A stretch of DNA of 64,000 bases, from assembly GCA_038532435.1 (NCBI GenBank), contig JBCBAP010000006.1:30963-94962 (forward strand), given 5' to 3'. Origin of the DNA: JBCBAP01 sp038532435 (GTDB taxonomy: Bacteria > Pseudomonadota > Alphaproteobacteria > Rhodobacterales > Rhodobacteraceae). The notes beneath the pieces are model-generated. The model had not been told where the DNA came from and did no database searches. It worked only from the letters and a program-made list of their open reading frames with translations. This document shows positions 15,001 to 21,320 of the stretch, in pieces (positions within the stretch are counted from its first letter, which is position 1; each line of letters begins with the position of its first letter). A program made the position numbers and the translations under genes.

Positions 15001-18000
15001 GGGCAGATCCGTATCGATGCCCACATCCTCGAACGCGGGAAGCAGCATCTGGAAGATAAACTTCTGATCCACGCCGACGGTGGCGCCGAAATCGTTGCCC
15101 TCGCCGCTCGGCTGATAGTCCGCGTAGAACTCCTGCAGGATCAGGCTCCACTGATCCAGATAGTCGTAGGCCGCGTCAGCACCCGCCGGTGCCGCCTCGA
15201 AGATCGCCTTGAACATCGGCGCCATTTCGCGGTCCGACGTCGGCCCGAATGAATCCGTTTCCAGATCGTAGGCCACGTCGCGGAAGAAGTCGCTGAGCCC
15301 ACCCTGGGCGGCGAGCTTCACGGCGAAGGCCCGGCTCGTGACGATGTACTGCTCCATGGCAAAGCCGGTGAGCTCGATCATAGCGTCGACGCCGCTGACG
15401 AACTCCGTCTCCGACAGGCTGTAGCCGGGGGTGGCATTGGTCGAGTAGTCGATCACGCCGCCCGCATCGATCGTGGCACTCAGCATGTTCGGCACGAAGT
15501 CGATGCCGTAGAGCGACACCGCGTAGTGGTACTGGCCCGGCGTCATCATCTCGACGCGGAAGGTGCTGTCGTCGGTGGAGTTCACCTCGTCCAGCGTGTC
15601 GAAGTCGATCGCGTAGGAGCGCAGGTCGAACTCGCGGGCATCGCCGCCGTAGAACTGGATTTCGAGCGCACGGTCGAGGTTGCGCGCCCAAACATGGAAG
15701 CTGCCCTCCGCGTCGGTCACCTGAACCGTGTAGTCGACCGCGATCCCGTCGATGAAGTTGACGCCAATGCGCTCCACATCGATGTTGCCATAGGGATTAA
15801 ATCCGAGGGATTCCACGCGCCATTCCTGACCCTCGCCGACCGCAAGCGCCAGAATGTCGTCCTTCGTCGGGAACGGGATAACCGCATCGTCCGCGTCAAC
15901 GATCGGCGTGCCGGAGGCAAGCTTCCAGCTGCCATCCTCGAGCTGGATGCCGTAGTCGAGCACCAGAACACGGCCGTTGACGACGGTCGCGAGATACGGG
16001 GCCTCTTCCCGGTGGGTCAGCGCCTCGCTGCGGCTGGAGGGGGACCAGACCTGTTCGATCTGCCACATCTGCTCCGCCGCGGCGGGCTGGGCCATGATGT
16101 CTTCGATGGTGGGCCGGTCGATGGTCGCGCCGAGCTCATCGACGACCGGCGCGCCACTCTCCAGTACCCAGTATCCGCCGTCCGCATCTTCTGTGTAGAT
16201 CGCGCGGTCCGCGAGCGTGATGTCGGTGCCTGACGTGTCGAGGAGGACCGCCGTAAGCTCCTGCGTCCGGTCAAGGCTGAAGGCCCACTTGCCGAGCGTA
16301 TCGCCCGCCTGCTGAACGAGCGTGCGCAGGTCCGGATCGGTCATTTCCGCCGCGGCGGTACGGGCCGTTTCGGCAAGCTCGAAGTCGTTGGACATGACCA
16401 CAGAAAGGTCAGCCATATTGCCATATCCAGTCGCATCGAGGGCGTTCTCGAGCAGCCAGACAGCGGTGCCGGTCTCTCCCGCATACTGGGTCAGCAGATC
16501 GCTCGCGTCGAAGATCGCCTCGAAACTGTTGCGCATCTCCCCGCTGAAGAGCGTGACCTGACCGGTTCCGATCAGGTTCGCGCCCTGGGGCGTGGTGATG
16601 TCCATCTCCGTCCCGTCGAGGGAGATGCTCGCAATGCCAAGGTCCGCGAGCGTCGAAAGCTCGCCCTCGTCGGTCTCGCCATCGCTGTCGAAATCCTGCC
16701 AGATGCGCAGCTCGGAATAGATCGCATCGGCCACATCTATGACGCCGTCACCGTTTTCGTCGAAAGCGGCAAGGTCTTCGAGACCCCGTCCCGTCCGGCC
16801 CCCGAACATCTCGGAGATATCGTCGATCTCGCCGTTGCCGTTGCGGTCGAGCACCACGAACCCGTCATCCGGATCGAGCCATCCGCTCCGCTCCCGGAAG
16901 AAGTCGCCGTCTATGTCGAAGTAGACGTCGAACTCATCGAGGGCGAGCGTCTCGATCCCGTCCCCGTCGAGGTCGATGACCAGCGGGTCCTTACCGTCGA
17001 ACCAGTCGTTGACCTTGGACAGTCGCGCAGCCTGCTGTGCGAGCGTGATGACCGAGCTGACGAGGGAGCTGAACCGGTTCAGACCACCGGGGAAGCCCGG
17101 GATCATCGCGAAGAGCTCATCGAGCGGGTTCTCGACCTCCAGGATGATGCCGAGGTCGGTGACCGGCTCCTCGTCATCCGCAGGCGGGCCGCCAGGCAGA
17201 CCGAAGATGTCAGTGTCCTCGAGGAACTTCTGCCCATCATAGTTGACGAACGTCATCACCCCACCGATGCCCGGCTTCGCGAACTTCGGATCGATGAAGC
17301 GTGCGAACAGCTTCTCGAAGATGTTGGTGACGTAGAGCGTTCGGTCCTTCTGCTCGAGCCAGTAGGTGATGAAGGGCATGAACGGGTCCCAGAAGATGGG
17401 ACTGAACGCCTCCGCCAACGCGACGCCGAAGCTGGCGCCACCGACGCCCTTGAGCGCCTTGGTGCCGAAGATGAAGGGTAGCTCGTTGGACCCGCCCGCG
17501 AGGCGGTAGCCGAAGAAGGACAGCACGTCATCGTTCTTCGGATCGAGCATCACGGTCGATCCCCAGAACCAGATCAGGTCGGAATGATCGTAGACTTCGT
17601 CGCCGTCCTTGTCGGCCTTGTTGAAGGGGTTGCTGTCACCGGGATTGTCCGGATCCACCCCGTCGCGGGTGTCGCCGATGATCAGACCGCCGCGGGAGGC
17701 GTTGAAGATCCAGTCGCGGCCGGTGCCGCCGATGGTGATCGCCCCTTCGCCGCCCGCGGCGAAGATGTAGTCATCGTCCGCACCGCCATCGATGATCATG
17801 CGCAGATCACGGTCTGCGGTGGTGTCGCCGTCCGGTCCCTCGTAACCGCCGAGTTCGACCGGCACCGTGTCGCCGCTTTCGATCAGCCTGGGCTGGAACA
17901 CCATGATGATGTCTTCACCGTCACCGGACTGGATCTCACCGATCTGGGTCGGCTCGCCCCTCAGTTGCACACCGAAGAGGTCGTCAATGTAGGGAATTTC

Positions 18001-20712
18001 ACCGGTGATGATGACGTCCGCATGTTCGGTGCCGACGATCTGCTCGACACCGTCGATCGTCATCACCTCTTCCGGGTCGATGCTGCCCAGTGCGGTCTGC
18101 GCGGTCTCAAGCGCGTAGAATCCGACCTTGAACAGATCGCCGAGGCTCGCCCGATCGTCCGTTGCATCGCGGAGGCTCGCAACGCCGTTGACATAGTTCA
18201 GGCCATGGGCGGTATCGTCGTCCGCCTCGCCCAGGGGGCGGAAGTCGATCGTGTCGTACTCCCGGGCGCTCGTGCCGCCCACATCGAAATCGTCGGAGAT
18301 CACATGGACCGGCTTGCCGAAATTCTCGACATCCGCCCGCACGTAGTCCGCGTAGCTCGTGAGCCGGATCTCGTCGATGCCGAGGATGAGGTCCTTGCTC
18401 GTCCGTCCGCCGCTGCCGGGATCGGTGACGGTGACTTCCATCAGCGCGAGGCTCTGCAGCGCCGGGTCGAGGTCTACCTCAGGCGTCACCTCATCGAGGA
18501 ACAGGATCGAACTGAGGATGAGGCCCCGCTCCTCCCGGTCATCGTCCGGGTTCTCATGGGTCGTGTACCGCAGAACCGACTTCGGCTCGTCATCCTTGCC
18601 CTTGCGGCCTTCGTAATACTGTTCCCACTCCGTCCGGGTCAGCCGGTCGATATTGCCGATATAGACGTCGTTGTCCCGCCCGTCCGAAACCTCATGATGC
18701 TTCGGCATCACCGTCATGGAGTCGACGAACGTGACCGGCGCAATCTTTCCGATCAACGTGTCCCGGCCGTACTGCCCCCAGATCTCTGCATTATGCTCGA
18801 CGAAGATCACGTTGTGACCGTCATCTCCGACGATCTCCGTCTCGCCACCTGCGGCGAGGTAGAGGTTTGCGGTGTTCTCCTTGGAATAGGACCCCTCCGG
18901 ATCACCGACGATCACCCGATCGGGCCCATCGTTGGCGAGCGGCATCAGCACCGCGTCGATGTAGTCGAGAACACCTTTTTCGGCGCCCGCCGCCTTCCCC
19001 TCACCGTCAGGGCCCGGATTGATCTGATCATACTGTAGGCGCATCAGATCGAGGATCGGGATGAAGTTCTCGCCACCGGCGCTGGAGAAAAACTCCTCCG
19101 GCGCTGCGAGCGCTTTGCGCATCCAGTCCGACTCGCCGAAGCTCATGCCCTCGATCACATCGGTCAGACCGATGATCTTTTGACCTGGCGCGGGCGTGTC
19201 CGGTGAGGTCCCGTCCGCTTCAAGCTGCCAGAGCTCATTGTCGGTCTTGATCCGCAGGATTTCCGCCCGGTTGGCGTCGACGTTCGCATCAAGCTCCTCA
19301 CCGTCATAGGTGAGGATGTCGACAACACCCTTCTCAGGATCGAAATCGTCGTTCTTGCCCTTCTTGAACTCGACCTTGCCCTTCGTCATCTGGCCAGCGA
19401 AGTGCACGAGGATCCGGCTGAATTCTTCAAGCTGCTCGGTTGAAAGCCTGGAGAGCTGGTTAGCGGCCATCAAGCGCCCGAACTCCACGAGGTCGTTCGT
19501 CAGCGCGCGCAGTCCCGTGTCACCGTAGACGGTGGCATAGCTGTGGCTGCCGTCGTCCTTGCCGAGCGCGGTGTACCCCATTTCGGTCAGCATTTCGGAG
19601 TATGGTCGGTCACCGCCGTACTCCAACTGACGGGCGACCTCACTGTCGAAGATCGCCTTCATGACATGCTTGCGAACCTCGGGTTCCCAGACCTCGCTTG
19701 CCGACTTGTCGTCCAGGAGATTCTCCATGTCGGAGAAGAACCGAAGGATAAGATGACCCTGACTGTGCAGCCCACGAGCTCTTCCTTCAGAAAACGGCGT
19801 TCCCGTCGGAAGCGGCATGTCCGCGATGTTTTCAGCGTCGGTCGCCTCACCAACCTCATCGGGCTTGTAGCTGCTCGACCTGAATCGGAGGATCTCGTTC
19901 ACTTCACCGGGAAGGTAGTATCCTTGGATGACACCAAGATCCGGATCGGGTGGTGAGATGACTGGCCGCGTTGCGGTCGGAATTCCGTTCTCGTCGAGCT
20001 CCGGATCCCACCCGTAGTACCGCATGAGGTATTCGTCATGCTTCGCGAACTCCTCGGCCATCAGCGTGTCGATGAATGCGTTGGCGTCGTCGAGTTCGGT
20101 TCCGCTGAGTGGGGTGGGGAAGAACCTGTTGAAGACCTCGGCCCGAACCTCCGCGTTCGTCTTGCCGGACGCTTCCTTGGCGCGATCATAGATTCGGCTT
20201 GCCGAAAGCTGGAACGGCATGTTGTCGAAGATCACAGCTTCGATGTCGTTCACGATGCCGATCATGCCGGCAAGGCCACCGCCGAGGGAGTGTCCGGTCA
20301 GAACGATCTTCGGCGCGACCCCGGTTTCGCCCTTAACCTGATTGAGCACCGCCCCGTAATATTCACCCGCCAGTTCGGCTTGTGCCTGGAGAAAGCCGCC
20401 CCCAACCAACCAGCCGTTCCAGATGTCACCGTTGAAAAAGCGTGAGAAGGAACCGCCGGTCGGATCGTCCGTGCCCCTGTAGGAAATGATGATCGTTCCC
20501 GCTTCGAGATCACCGACACTTTCGGTCAGTTCGTAGGTCGAGGCTGAGAAGCTGGCGTCGATCCAGGCCGCACTGCCTTCCCCCTCGAACCCCTCACGAA
20601 GTGTAGCCGGGCCGATGACACTCTGAGTCGCGGTGGTGCTCGCCGTAACCCCTTGATTGTACGTATCGCTCGCAAGGACAGAGAGCAGTAGGTCTTTCGT
20701 CAGATCGGGCAT
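1..20712 (-). CDS. Giant RTX protein with N-terminal lipase-like domain (3' end outside window)
   Basis: The frame is open for 6904 codons from an ATG at 20712, with an AAGGA ribosome site just upstream, and leaves the window before any stop. Near residue 140 it has GHSLG, the nucleophile elbow of class 3 lipases (Ser142), with a later His-containing LHSQGHL segment. A DLDGDGIET motif near residue 1243 is typical of large RTX proteins. From about residue 1900 to 4900 I count about 22 modules combining GGxGxD-type glycine/aspartate repeats with an FADGTEW-like motif. Next come VDEDGTL/NDxDxDGD cadherin-like (Tandem-95) cassettes, then a block of classical nonapeptides (about 3950-2700), then more cadherin-like cassettes to the edge. 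The family is calcium-binding and exported by type I secretion. The product is probably a secreted or surface-attached adhesin/lipase, activated by the acyltransferase gene upstream. Enzyme activity is inferred; the C-terminal secretion signal is not visible. Confidence 0.9.
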   Translation of the reverse strand, partial: MPDLTKDLLLSVLASDTYNQGVTASTTATQSVIGPATLREGFEGEGSAAWIDASFSASTYELTESVGDLEAGTIIISYRGTDDPTGGSFSRFFNGDIWNGWLVGGGFLQAQAELAGEYYGAVLNQVKGETGVAPKIVLTGHSLGGGLAGMIGIVNDIEAVIFDNMPFQLSASRIYDRAKEASGKTNAEVRAEVFNRFFPTPLSGTELDDANAFIDTLMAEEFAKHDEYLMRYYGWDPELDENGIPTATRPVISPPDPDLGVIQGYYLPGEVNEILRFRSSSYKPDEVGEATDAENIADMPLPTGTPFSEGRARGLHSQGHLILRFFSDMENLLDDKSASEVWEPEVRKHVMKAIFDSEVARQLEYGGDRPYSEMLTEMGYTALGKDDGSHSYATVYGDTGLRALTNDLVEFGRLMAANQLSRLSTEQLEEFSRILVHFAGQMTKGKVEFKKGKNDDFDPEKGVVDILTYDGEELDANVDANRAEILRIKTDNELWQLEADGTSPDTPAPGQKIIGLTDVIEGMSFGESDWMRKALAAPEEFFSSAGGENFIPILDLMRLQYDQINPGPDGEGKAAGAEKGVLDYIDAVLMPLANDGPDRVIVGDPEGSYSKENTANLYLAAGGETEIVGDDGHNVIFVEHNAEIWGQYGRDTLIGKIAPVTFVDSMTVMPKHHEVSDGRDNDVYIGNIDRLTRTEWEQYYEGRKGKDDEPKSVLRYTTHENPDDDREERGLILSSILFLDEVTPEVDLDPALQSLALMEVTVTDPGSGGRTSKDLILGIDEIRLTSYADYVRADVENFGKPVHVISDDFDVGGTSAREYDTIDFRPLGEADDDTAHGLNYVNGVASLRDATDDRASLGDLFKVGFYALETAQTALGSIDPEEVMTIDGVEQIVGTEHADVIITGEIPYIDDLFGVQLRGEPTQIGEIQSGDGEDIIMVFQPRLIESGDTVPVELGGYEGPDGDTTADRDLRMIIDGGADDDYIFAAGGEGAITIGGTGRDWIFNASRGGLIIGDTRDGVDPDNPGDSNPFNKADKDGDEVYDHSDLIWFWGSTVMLDPKNDDVLSFFGYRLAGGSNELPFIFGTKALKGVGGASFGVALAEAFSPIFWDPFMPFITYWLEQKDRTLYVTNIFEKLFARFIDPKFAKPGIGGVMTFVNYDGQKFLEDTDIFGLPGGPPADDEEPVTDLGIILEVENPLDELFAMIPGFPGGLNRFSSLVSSVITLAQQAARLSKVNDWFDGKDPLVIDLDGDGIETLALDEFDVYFDIDGDFFRERSGWLDPDDGFVVLDRNGNGEIDDISEMFGGRTGRGLEDLAAFDENGDGVIDVADAIYSELRIWQDFDSDGETDEGELSTLADLGIASISLDGTEMDITTPQGANLIGTGQVTLFSGEMRNSFEAIFDASDLLTQYAGETGTAVWLLENALDATGYGNMADLSVVMSNDFELAETARTAAAEMTDPDLRTLVQQAGDTLGKWAFSLDRTQELTAVLLDTSGTDITLADRAIYTEDADGGYWVLESGAPVVDELGATIDRPTIEDIMAQPAAAEQMWQIEQVWSPSSRSEALTHREEAPYLATVVNGRVLVLDYGIQLEDGSWKLASGTPIVDADDAVIPFPTKDDILALAVGEGQEWRVESLGFNPYGNIDVERIGVNFIDGIAVDYTVQVTDAEGSFHVWARNLDRALEIQFYGGDAREFDLRSYAIDFDTLDEVNSTDDSTFRVEMMTPGQYHYAVSLYGIDFVPNMLSATIDAGGVIDYSTNATPGYSLSETEFVSGVDAMIELTGFAMEQYIVTSRAFAVKLAAQGGLSDFFRDVAYDLETDSFGPTSDREMAPMFKAIFEAAPAGADAAYDYLDQWSLILQEFYADYQPSGEGNDFGATVGVDQKFIFQMLLPAFEDVGIDTDLPAVLNALKVDETRLRTHTVDDTELVGTRGIDYIYVSEGDQTYRGGLGSDFYFIGKDFGNDVIDDVDFGKGDEIRFSHLRSSDVEAVRDGEDLILTALDGSGTLVVRNHFLGELNPKIGNRTQETGVAAIIFADGVVWDVNRIPFEVVNPLDTDQVITGSGSLDVLYGGKGNDVLLGGVGGDIYVFQVGDGQDTIRDDNPTSYDKSSSAPDFVKILGGVDKNDLRLERDGESDDLEIYFLDEDGNETGDKLTIEGQFGGVRLNLEAFGVIDPSLEIEYAAPNLIERFVFDNGDVLMFNDVVDLYLKSARTDGDDAIYGTLLGERLDGGAGDDFLVGREGGDTYVYGRNYGLDQIEDGDTSLKIFGSADPDTLRFIDNLRWTDFDFLREGASDTLTLQVSGTTDGVILTEQLKTQFLAGYINRIETLVFADGTEWSYTKLFQHFIDLAKTDGDDVIYGFDLADVIDGGAGNDQLIGFGGSDTYKFARGYGEDTILDAGGFETLVLEGISSEAVTISRTDLDLIFTVNDTGDRIVMENQYVRAGAQAYAVESFAFADRTVDWTDLNPEDVDLIGTSGDDTLRGSNFREVLDGRAGDDLLEGGSDGDTYMFDVGYGSDTIIDVQVATVWEGRRGREVEVDDRIRFGADITVDNVRFAVAGDDLIITVQDRSDTLTVKNQFRNVTDGIELFEFYDGTIMTIADVEAQLDIVGGNRGDNIIDATPDVPSTLDGRQGDDILNGGSAGDTYAFGIGYDFDTINEVFDRTGVIDKVIFGSSVTVASVVLRRDEDDLLIDLGNGEDVLRIVGGLGSNKVEEFSFADGTVWTVEDVRNELTRGTDANDKLVGFDGRNDDLSGGAGSDELIGRSGNDTYRFGIGDGRDSVEESSGVDRVVFGTGVTSDAVAFSEVGDTLVITLTLTGETLAVLGGLSTATTATHVESFEFDDGITLSLTDIRGILLDEASNASTDLIDARTIDPDFEVAGGYGYDTIIMGRDTRVLFAEGDGIDRIELEAIAMRDAVISFTDYGSTEAVVRRAGLESDDLLIVFPDVGDQVRIVGALARTTLPVIEFADGITWDANELKAQELRGQETDGDDLIFDSRGDDVIEAGLGNDDIRGARGNDTYIFTRGDGRDVIVEETSGDDFDNASADINYVDRLEIRGYVAEDLRFSRVSPDSQDVVLSFDGTDDEIVLRYRETTVTVNGKPLIHGIEIVAFSDGTELTRDEIFAELAGQGTPLDDQIFAVDTPRTIEPGKGDDYVEGGTENDLYIYRRGDGADYISDTGYDTGYPDPLPNQGNVLKIFGYTPDQAEVVQIVDRPGEMIIRFSETDQITIARALNDSSSTRNTVRTVMFENGVTWVFNNYPDIAETPPSDQIITGTRYNDILRSGPGNDILSGDRGSDTYVFERGDGMDVFRHSTSTFSSNEFQASVVQLVGYTMAEAIFEFSHRQEYSFSDELEDLVLRFVGTTDRIYLEEALIERPVELFTRYEFDDGTITGAEVRAMLLATQVSAGDDFVTGTPGDDTIEAGTGNDFYLLEEGDDTVVFTRGDGIDHIFALSATYTLDLRGYDPSEVTVTAIPVQDAGFVLTFDGTGDKIFMPANSDTTTIPRVQQITFDDAAGTVWSTDDIIAEAAATAAAGGSGATEDADTLSGTPGDDAIEGLGGDDIISLGDGSDTVTYSVGDGRDILADTFGNSDQNDTIVLTDLNPADIEIIRYTMGNDTGGYQSKYELRVAGTSDGIWLGGIDFLGEIRFADSTVWGTADIAAAIVETPPAPGAPTTIFGTDANNSYVSTSADEFFDEQYDDGNDTYTFDRLSGNDVIREGTYTFYGTNDRVVFTDVASTEITVQVLPFGTSDYDTDTDLLLTWDEPGNSLRIKDFMRGDGTGHGINTFVFSDGVSYTGPQMKVLAEQALLADTRSFKGTFTYDRAVQSGDYVGGYDFDASPYFKELSITLVDVAADELSISPRGDDVIIEIAPRPADGIEGGSIWVGEFGQADSFEITLDGGVVIDKAQIEADLLAAQITDGDDVIRAGSSSSEDFDFDAPPLTVSGGQGNDFVDVASTNVTFAYTRGDGYDIMRANVETFFEGAGVNQLELTGITADQLTIRKVGFDLLIDIAESAPGAGDAGRIHLIDGHKLRVEYDGFYEEDALSLSRIVLLNDPEPPTILTSSDISALLGGSVEPTEGDDWVSTERTDGSYEMLGGDDYVRTFQSNDIYIYRSGDGHDIYADQGNGSGFDGGEDPFPRDEPFPGDEPFPGDEPFPGDEPFPGEDPFPGGDTGAPGDRLEFPDLLQEDVRFERSGFDLMIRIDENMDKGIEAGSIRLRNAFNSDRVTEDYIIEEIVFADASTVEMITIAQSIVASDGTDGDDLIRGTYLGDTIEGGLGDDALLGGEGGDTYIYSRGDGHDSIFKESDTSGVDVLELRGISPDDLTLEETRTDLVILVAESAPGAGDAGSIFILEQTEGEGIEIIRFDDGTEWNRTQIEEVLRAPNFTDGNDVATTSDADETLEAGQGYDQVDGRGGMDTYVYSRGDGVDILRDTVAGAGDVLDLRGIAPGDITLKRPYGTDDAVLIIAESTPGAGDGGRITLRNTLGGDTIGVDVVRFEDGTEWDEAAMLALLTAAGATDGPDLIAGTDGPDTLAGLGGDDVIEGQLGDDTYLYTRGDGTDVISDTGGSADRIEISGYAVEEVVFERRGYDGTDLVIRLDDLGDEIVVRNAFSNSRYSSAQGRIEEIVLTDSATTFTPSQIAAQILANAGSVEDDIIVGDNTANILEGKEGNDLLVGLSGNDIYRYGAGDGDDRISDTGSDIGDVLELSLTPAEVLFAQRSGPQGLDLIIAFTTGRDRITLEGALTNGRDGVDLIRFSDGTEWDRAQMRAEALKDAEGDGDDRVWGFDSDDTFDGTTGDDILIGDLGSDTYRYSRGEGNDTIIEDLDDASFDTVEFDSFVSSEVSLTQLYKGSDAVVFHFATAPDQTLTVHGAIASDSSGIEQYVFTDGVIWTKAKLLELLDNTAAVATDDGYFAVRETEPLTISADVLLRNDYDPDGDDLRIIAVDGGANGFAELNAAGDVVYTANEGFTGPTQLTYTITDGRNGLSTANVDLRVRPLAEALDDRGFTVDEDGTLIIEVERLLSNDIDGDRLIIGQVRDALNGAVSLSTDGNITFTPNDDFNGQASFTYVANTPEGGVADAVVYIEVTPGNDAPTVRNNTVPQTLENVGFELDPATLLANDFDIDGDTLLIDAVFGNENVRVELTSDGAILVEPRDFYWGSASFDYRVSDGNGGTAIGTVYFYVEPVNNDPEPQADVVAPVEEDQFAIINTADLLANDIEWDGEALTVTSVRSSAGGTVRLLDNDTIEFQPAANFDGTARFFYTVTDGQGGFVSARVEIPMIPENDEPIARADSYQTNPDLIADEDTVLEIDIFDLLANDYDIEDGDLIEFVDVFDGRNGDAVRDGTIIRFTPDENFWGETTFFYNVRDSEGLTGAGEVTVYFNNVADAPPEANPDSFTLDEDTSIVIPVAAILANDVDIDRDPLTLLGLRFPGPADFPQLNGTLAFNDDGDIVYTPNLNFNGNAQFFYQITDNVSIDGAAPAVVEGQVSLSVRPIPDEPVVVDDLLGLTPLGVPMVLRISDMLSNDTDADRDDVLSFVGLGDGVTLPDNAYVYENEFVVITNAPDFTGETRTIYRISDTSGLVDQGFAGGLVLGSYSGTLTGTNERDLLIGTEAGERIEGLDGDDDLLGEGGDDIFDAGAGDDDIFGGAGNDIILASAGRDTIDGGDDYDIVDYTASNIGIRADLETRVGQAGYADGDVYLRVEELIGSTYADILGGSDLVGDTLRGGLGDDRIEGRGGADLLEGGADDDRLDGGADGDTLDGGEGSDTADYFFSDGAVQVSLADGTAFGGHAEGDTLISIENLIGSDFADMLTGDDGANLLSGGRENDILDGGDGDDTLIGGRGADALIGGLGIDIADYTLSAEGVTIDMSGATAGGGDAEGDTFSGIEIIQGSYHDDTITGDAEDNTIRGGRGADSIDGGDGFDTADYSTADEGVTVDLGTGLGSEGEAAGDTLTGIEALIGSNYVDTLIGGAGDETFDGGFDDDSIAGNAGSDTYLFGYDSANDVVTEAGVAGDVDRVQLKPGIAPKDLSVIRDGDDLLLELERDAGFLIDTLRVTNHFVGEDEGIEEVVFEDGTVWDRATIESLIRAGRFNAADDVYRFGTEDEVATIDPLLLVANDTSDAGVGLELVSVGNPVNGTVWINAEGDINFLPFENFNDDAGRGRAFFDYTVRDDFGRESTARVEVQVRPVNDVPVPVDDGPWEGDEDTTFIIPFDFILGNDTDVDGDTLSIVDLSAILDEDGNELYSSFNFPLTNGKGSLVAGGVEFTPRPDVFGFAGFTYTVSDGNGGFATGVVEVYLNPINDAPRSSLDRLTVRLDTVNVISFSDFFGDDYDIEDDAFTLEGIHSAVGGTLEVDEAAGTVSFVADALGSASFQYDVRDARGAEATHTVQLNVIPFFVNTAPNARNDGPYDILEDEVLFIDPAELLANDSDFDGHPIELVALERFPLNGKVAFTDDGQIRFTPKADFNGNAGFTYTISDGEGGFDTAFVSIQIEPRNDAPVVRGDVVSGIEDTPLTIIPGLVFGNDYDPDGDVVFYESVGFLGELTGDYSARDPFATQRTLTPETLDEAVVVTAALADGMPLPAWLTFDAETLTFSGTMPVDVVDPIDVAVTFDLAGETFVEEMTLPADADALLTGIVVGPEIAVLSTGPGTFTAQLADNRALPDWLDFDAETGTLLRTSIDPPADAEPLRVQIVFTPEYEDLPDGTFRSTDRGFSLEYVIDPAAEIPAAVNEALAQPAFFSGQELFTLDLSDVVSATVTKESGAPLPSWIDFDPETLSFTGTPPAAFVGAIPVRIAISHTAESGLPDYVLETEIVVDETFSVTSLTGITGQIIGSDQINVQLPEDFNGALAMSYVARDDKDGVAEPSWIVVNVANTPELPDAVTDTLATDEDV
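8192..8300 (-). repeat. 18-bp tandem repeat encoding PFPGDE units
   Basis: About six 18-bp units in a row encode proline/aspartate-rich PFPGDE-like hexapeptides inside the giant RTX gene, with small variations (PRDE, GED). The run separates two RTX modules and probably forms a stiff acidic linker. Near-identical units make copy number prone to slippage without loss of frame. Confidence 0.85.
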
Positions 20713-20768
20713 GGGGAAGTCCTTGGGGGCAGTCTGAGGGGGTGCGGGCGGGACCGGGGCAGGTCAGG

Positions 20769-20789
20769 GCGAAGGCGTCAGGCCTTCGC
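20769..20789. other. Intergenic hairpin at the acyltransferase stop codon
   Basis: GCGAAGGC and GCCTTCGC flank a 5-nt loop, overlapping the end of the acyltransferase gene and lying about 57 bases before the giant RTX start. No T-run follows, so it is not a standard terminator. It could pause transcription or protect mRNA between the two genes. This is inferred from structure only. Confidence 0.4.
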
Positions 20790-21320
20790 GCCCATCTTTT
20801 CGAGCGTCTCGCGATCGACGAGACGGGCGATGACCGGGTGCAGGCTTAGGTCACCCTTCTGAACGATCTGCTTGAAATTCGAGAGGACCGAAACGGTGCT
20901 CTTCTGATCCGGCGCAATCACGTCGAGGAGCCAGTTGTTCTCGCCGCTCGTCCAGTCTTCCGCCTTGAGCTTGACCGGAAATGTTCCAGCCTTGATCTGT
21001 TCGCGGATCTTCGCATCGACCTCATCAGACACGCTCGCCCAGATCGCGAGGCCGGAGATGTCTGTCAGCGGACCGCGCTCCTTCGTTGCCGGGTATGCGA
21101 TGGCAATCCGGTCCCGGATGAGCGGTTCCAGCACCAGATGCTGGAGGTCGGACAGGCTCTGATTGCGGTAGCGGGGCAGCGCCATCATCGCCATGACGAC
21201 CTTGCCGAAGCTTTCCCTGACCTGTGCGCGCACGCGGGCGACTTTTTCGAGGACTTCGGCGGAAACTTCGGGCGAAGCGGCCTCTTGTTCAGGCGTCGCT
21301 TCGGCGGTCTCTGTGGTCAT
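20778..21320 (-). CDS. HlyC-family toxin-activating lysine acyltransferase
   Basis: This 180-residue protein resembles HlyC-type enzymes, which transfer a fatty acyl group from acyl-ACP to lysines of RTX toxins in the cytoplasm before export. The best landmark is EDWTSGENNWLLDVIAP (residues 121-137), which lines up with the EDWTSGDRKWFIDWIAP region of HlyC, including the catalytic aspartate (D133 here). The helix before it, LPRYRNQSLSDLQ, aligns with the HlyC segment holding the catalytic histidine, but tyrosine (Y51) sits at that place. The ATG at 21320 is chosen over one at 21383 because GGAAGAG precedes it and the family does not need the longer N-terminus. The gene is 65 bp upstream of the giant RTX gene on the same strand, the usual order for activator and toxin, so the two are likely co-transcribed. 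A non-acylating relative is possible. Confidence 0.85.
   Translation of the reverse strand: MTTETAEATPEQEAASPEVSAEVLEKVARVRAQVRESFGKVVMAMMALPRYRNQSLSDLQHLVLEPLIRDRIAIAYPATKERGPLTDISGLAIWASVSDEVDAKIREQIKAGTFPVKLKAEDWTSGENNWLLDVIAPDQKSTVSVLSNFKQIVQKGDLSLHPVIARLVDRETLEKMGAKA

Noticed and set aside
157..18000. Very long plus-strand open frames (up to 1922 codons) opposite the giant RTX gene
   Set aside because: They lie codon-for-codon opposite the RTX frame and arise because its Asp/Gly/Ile/Val-rich codons rarely give stops on the other strand. They have no ribosome sites, domains or separate starts.
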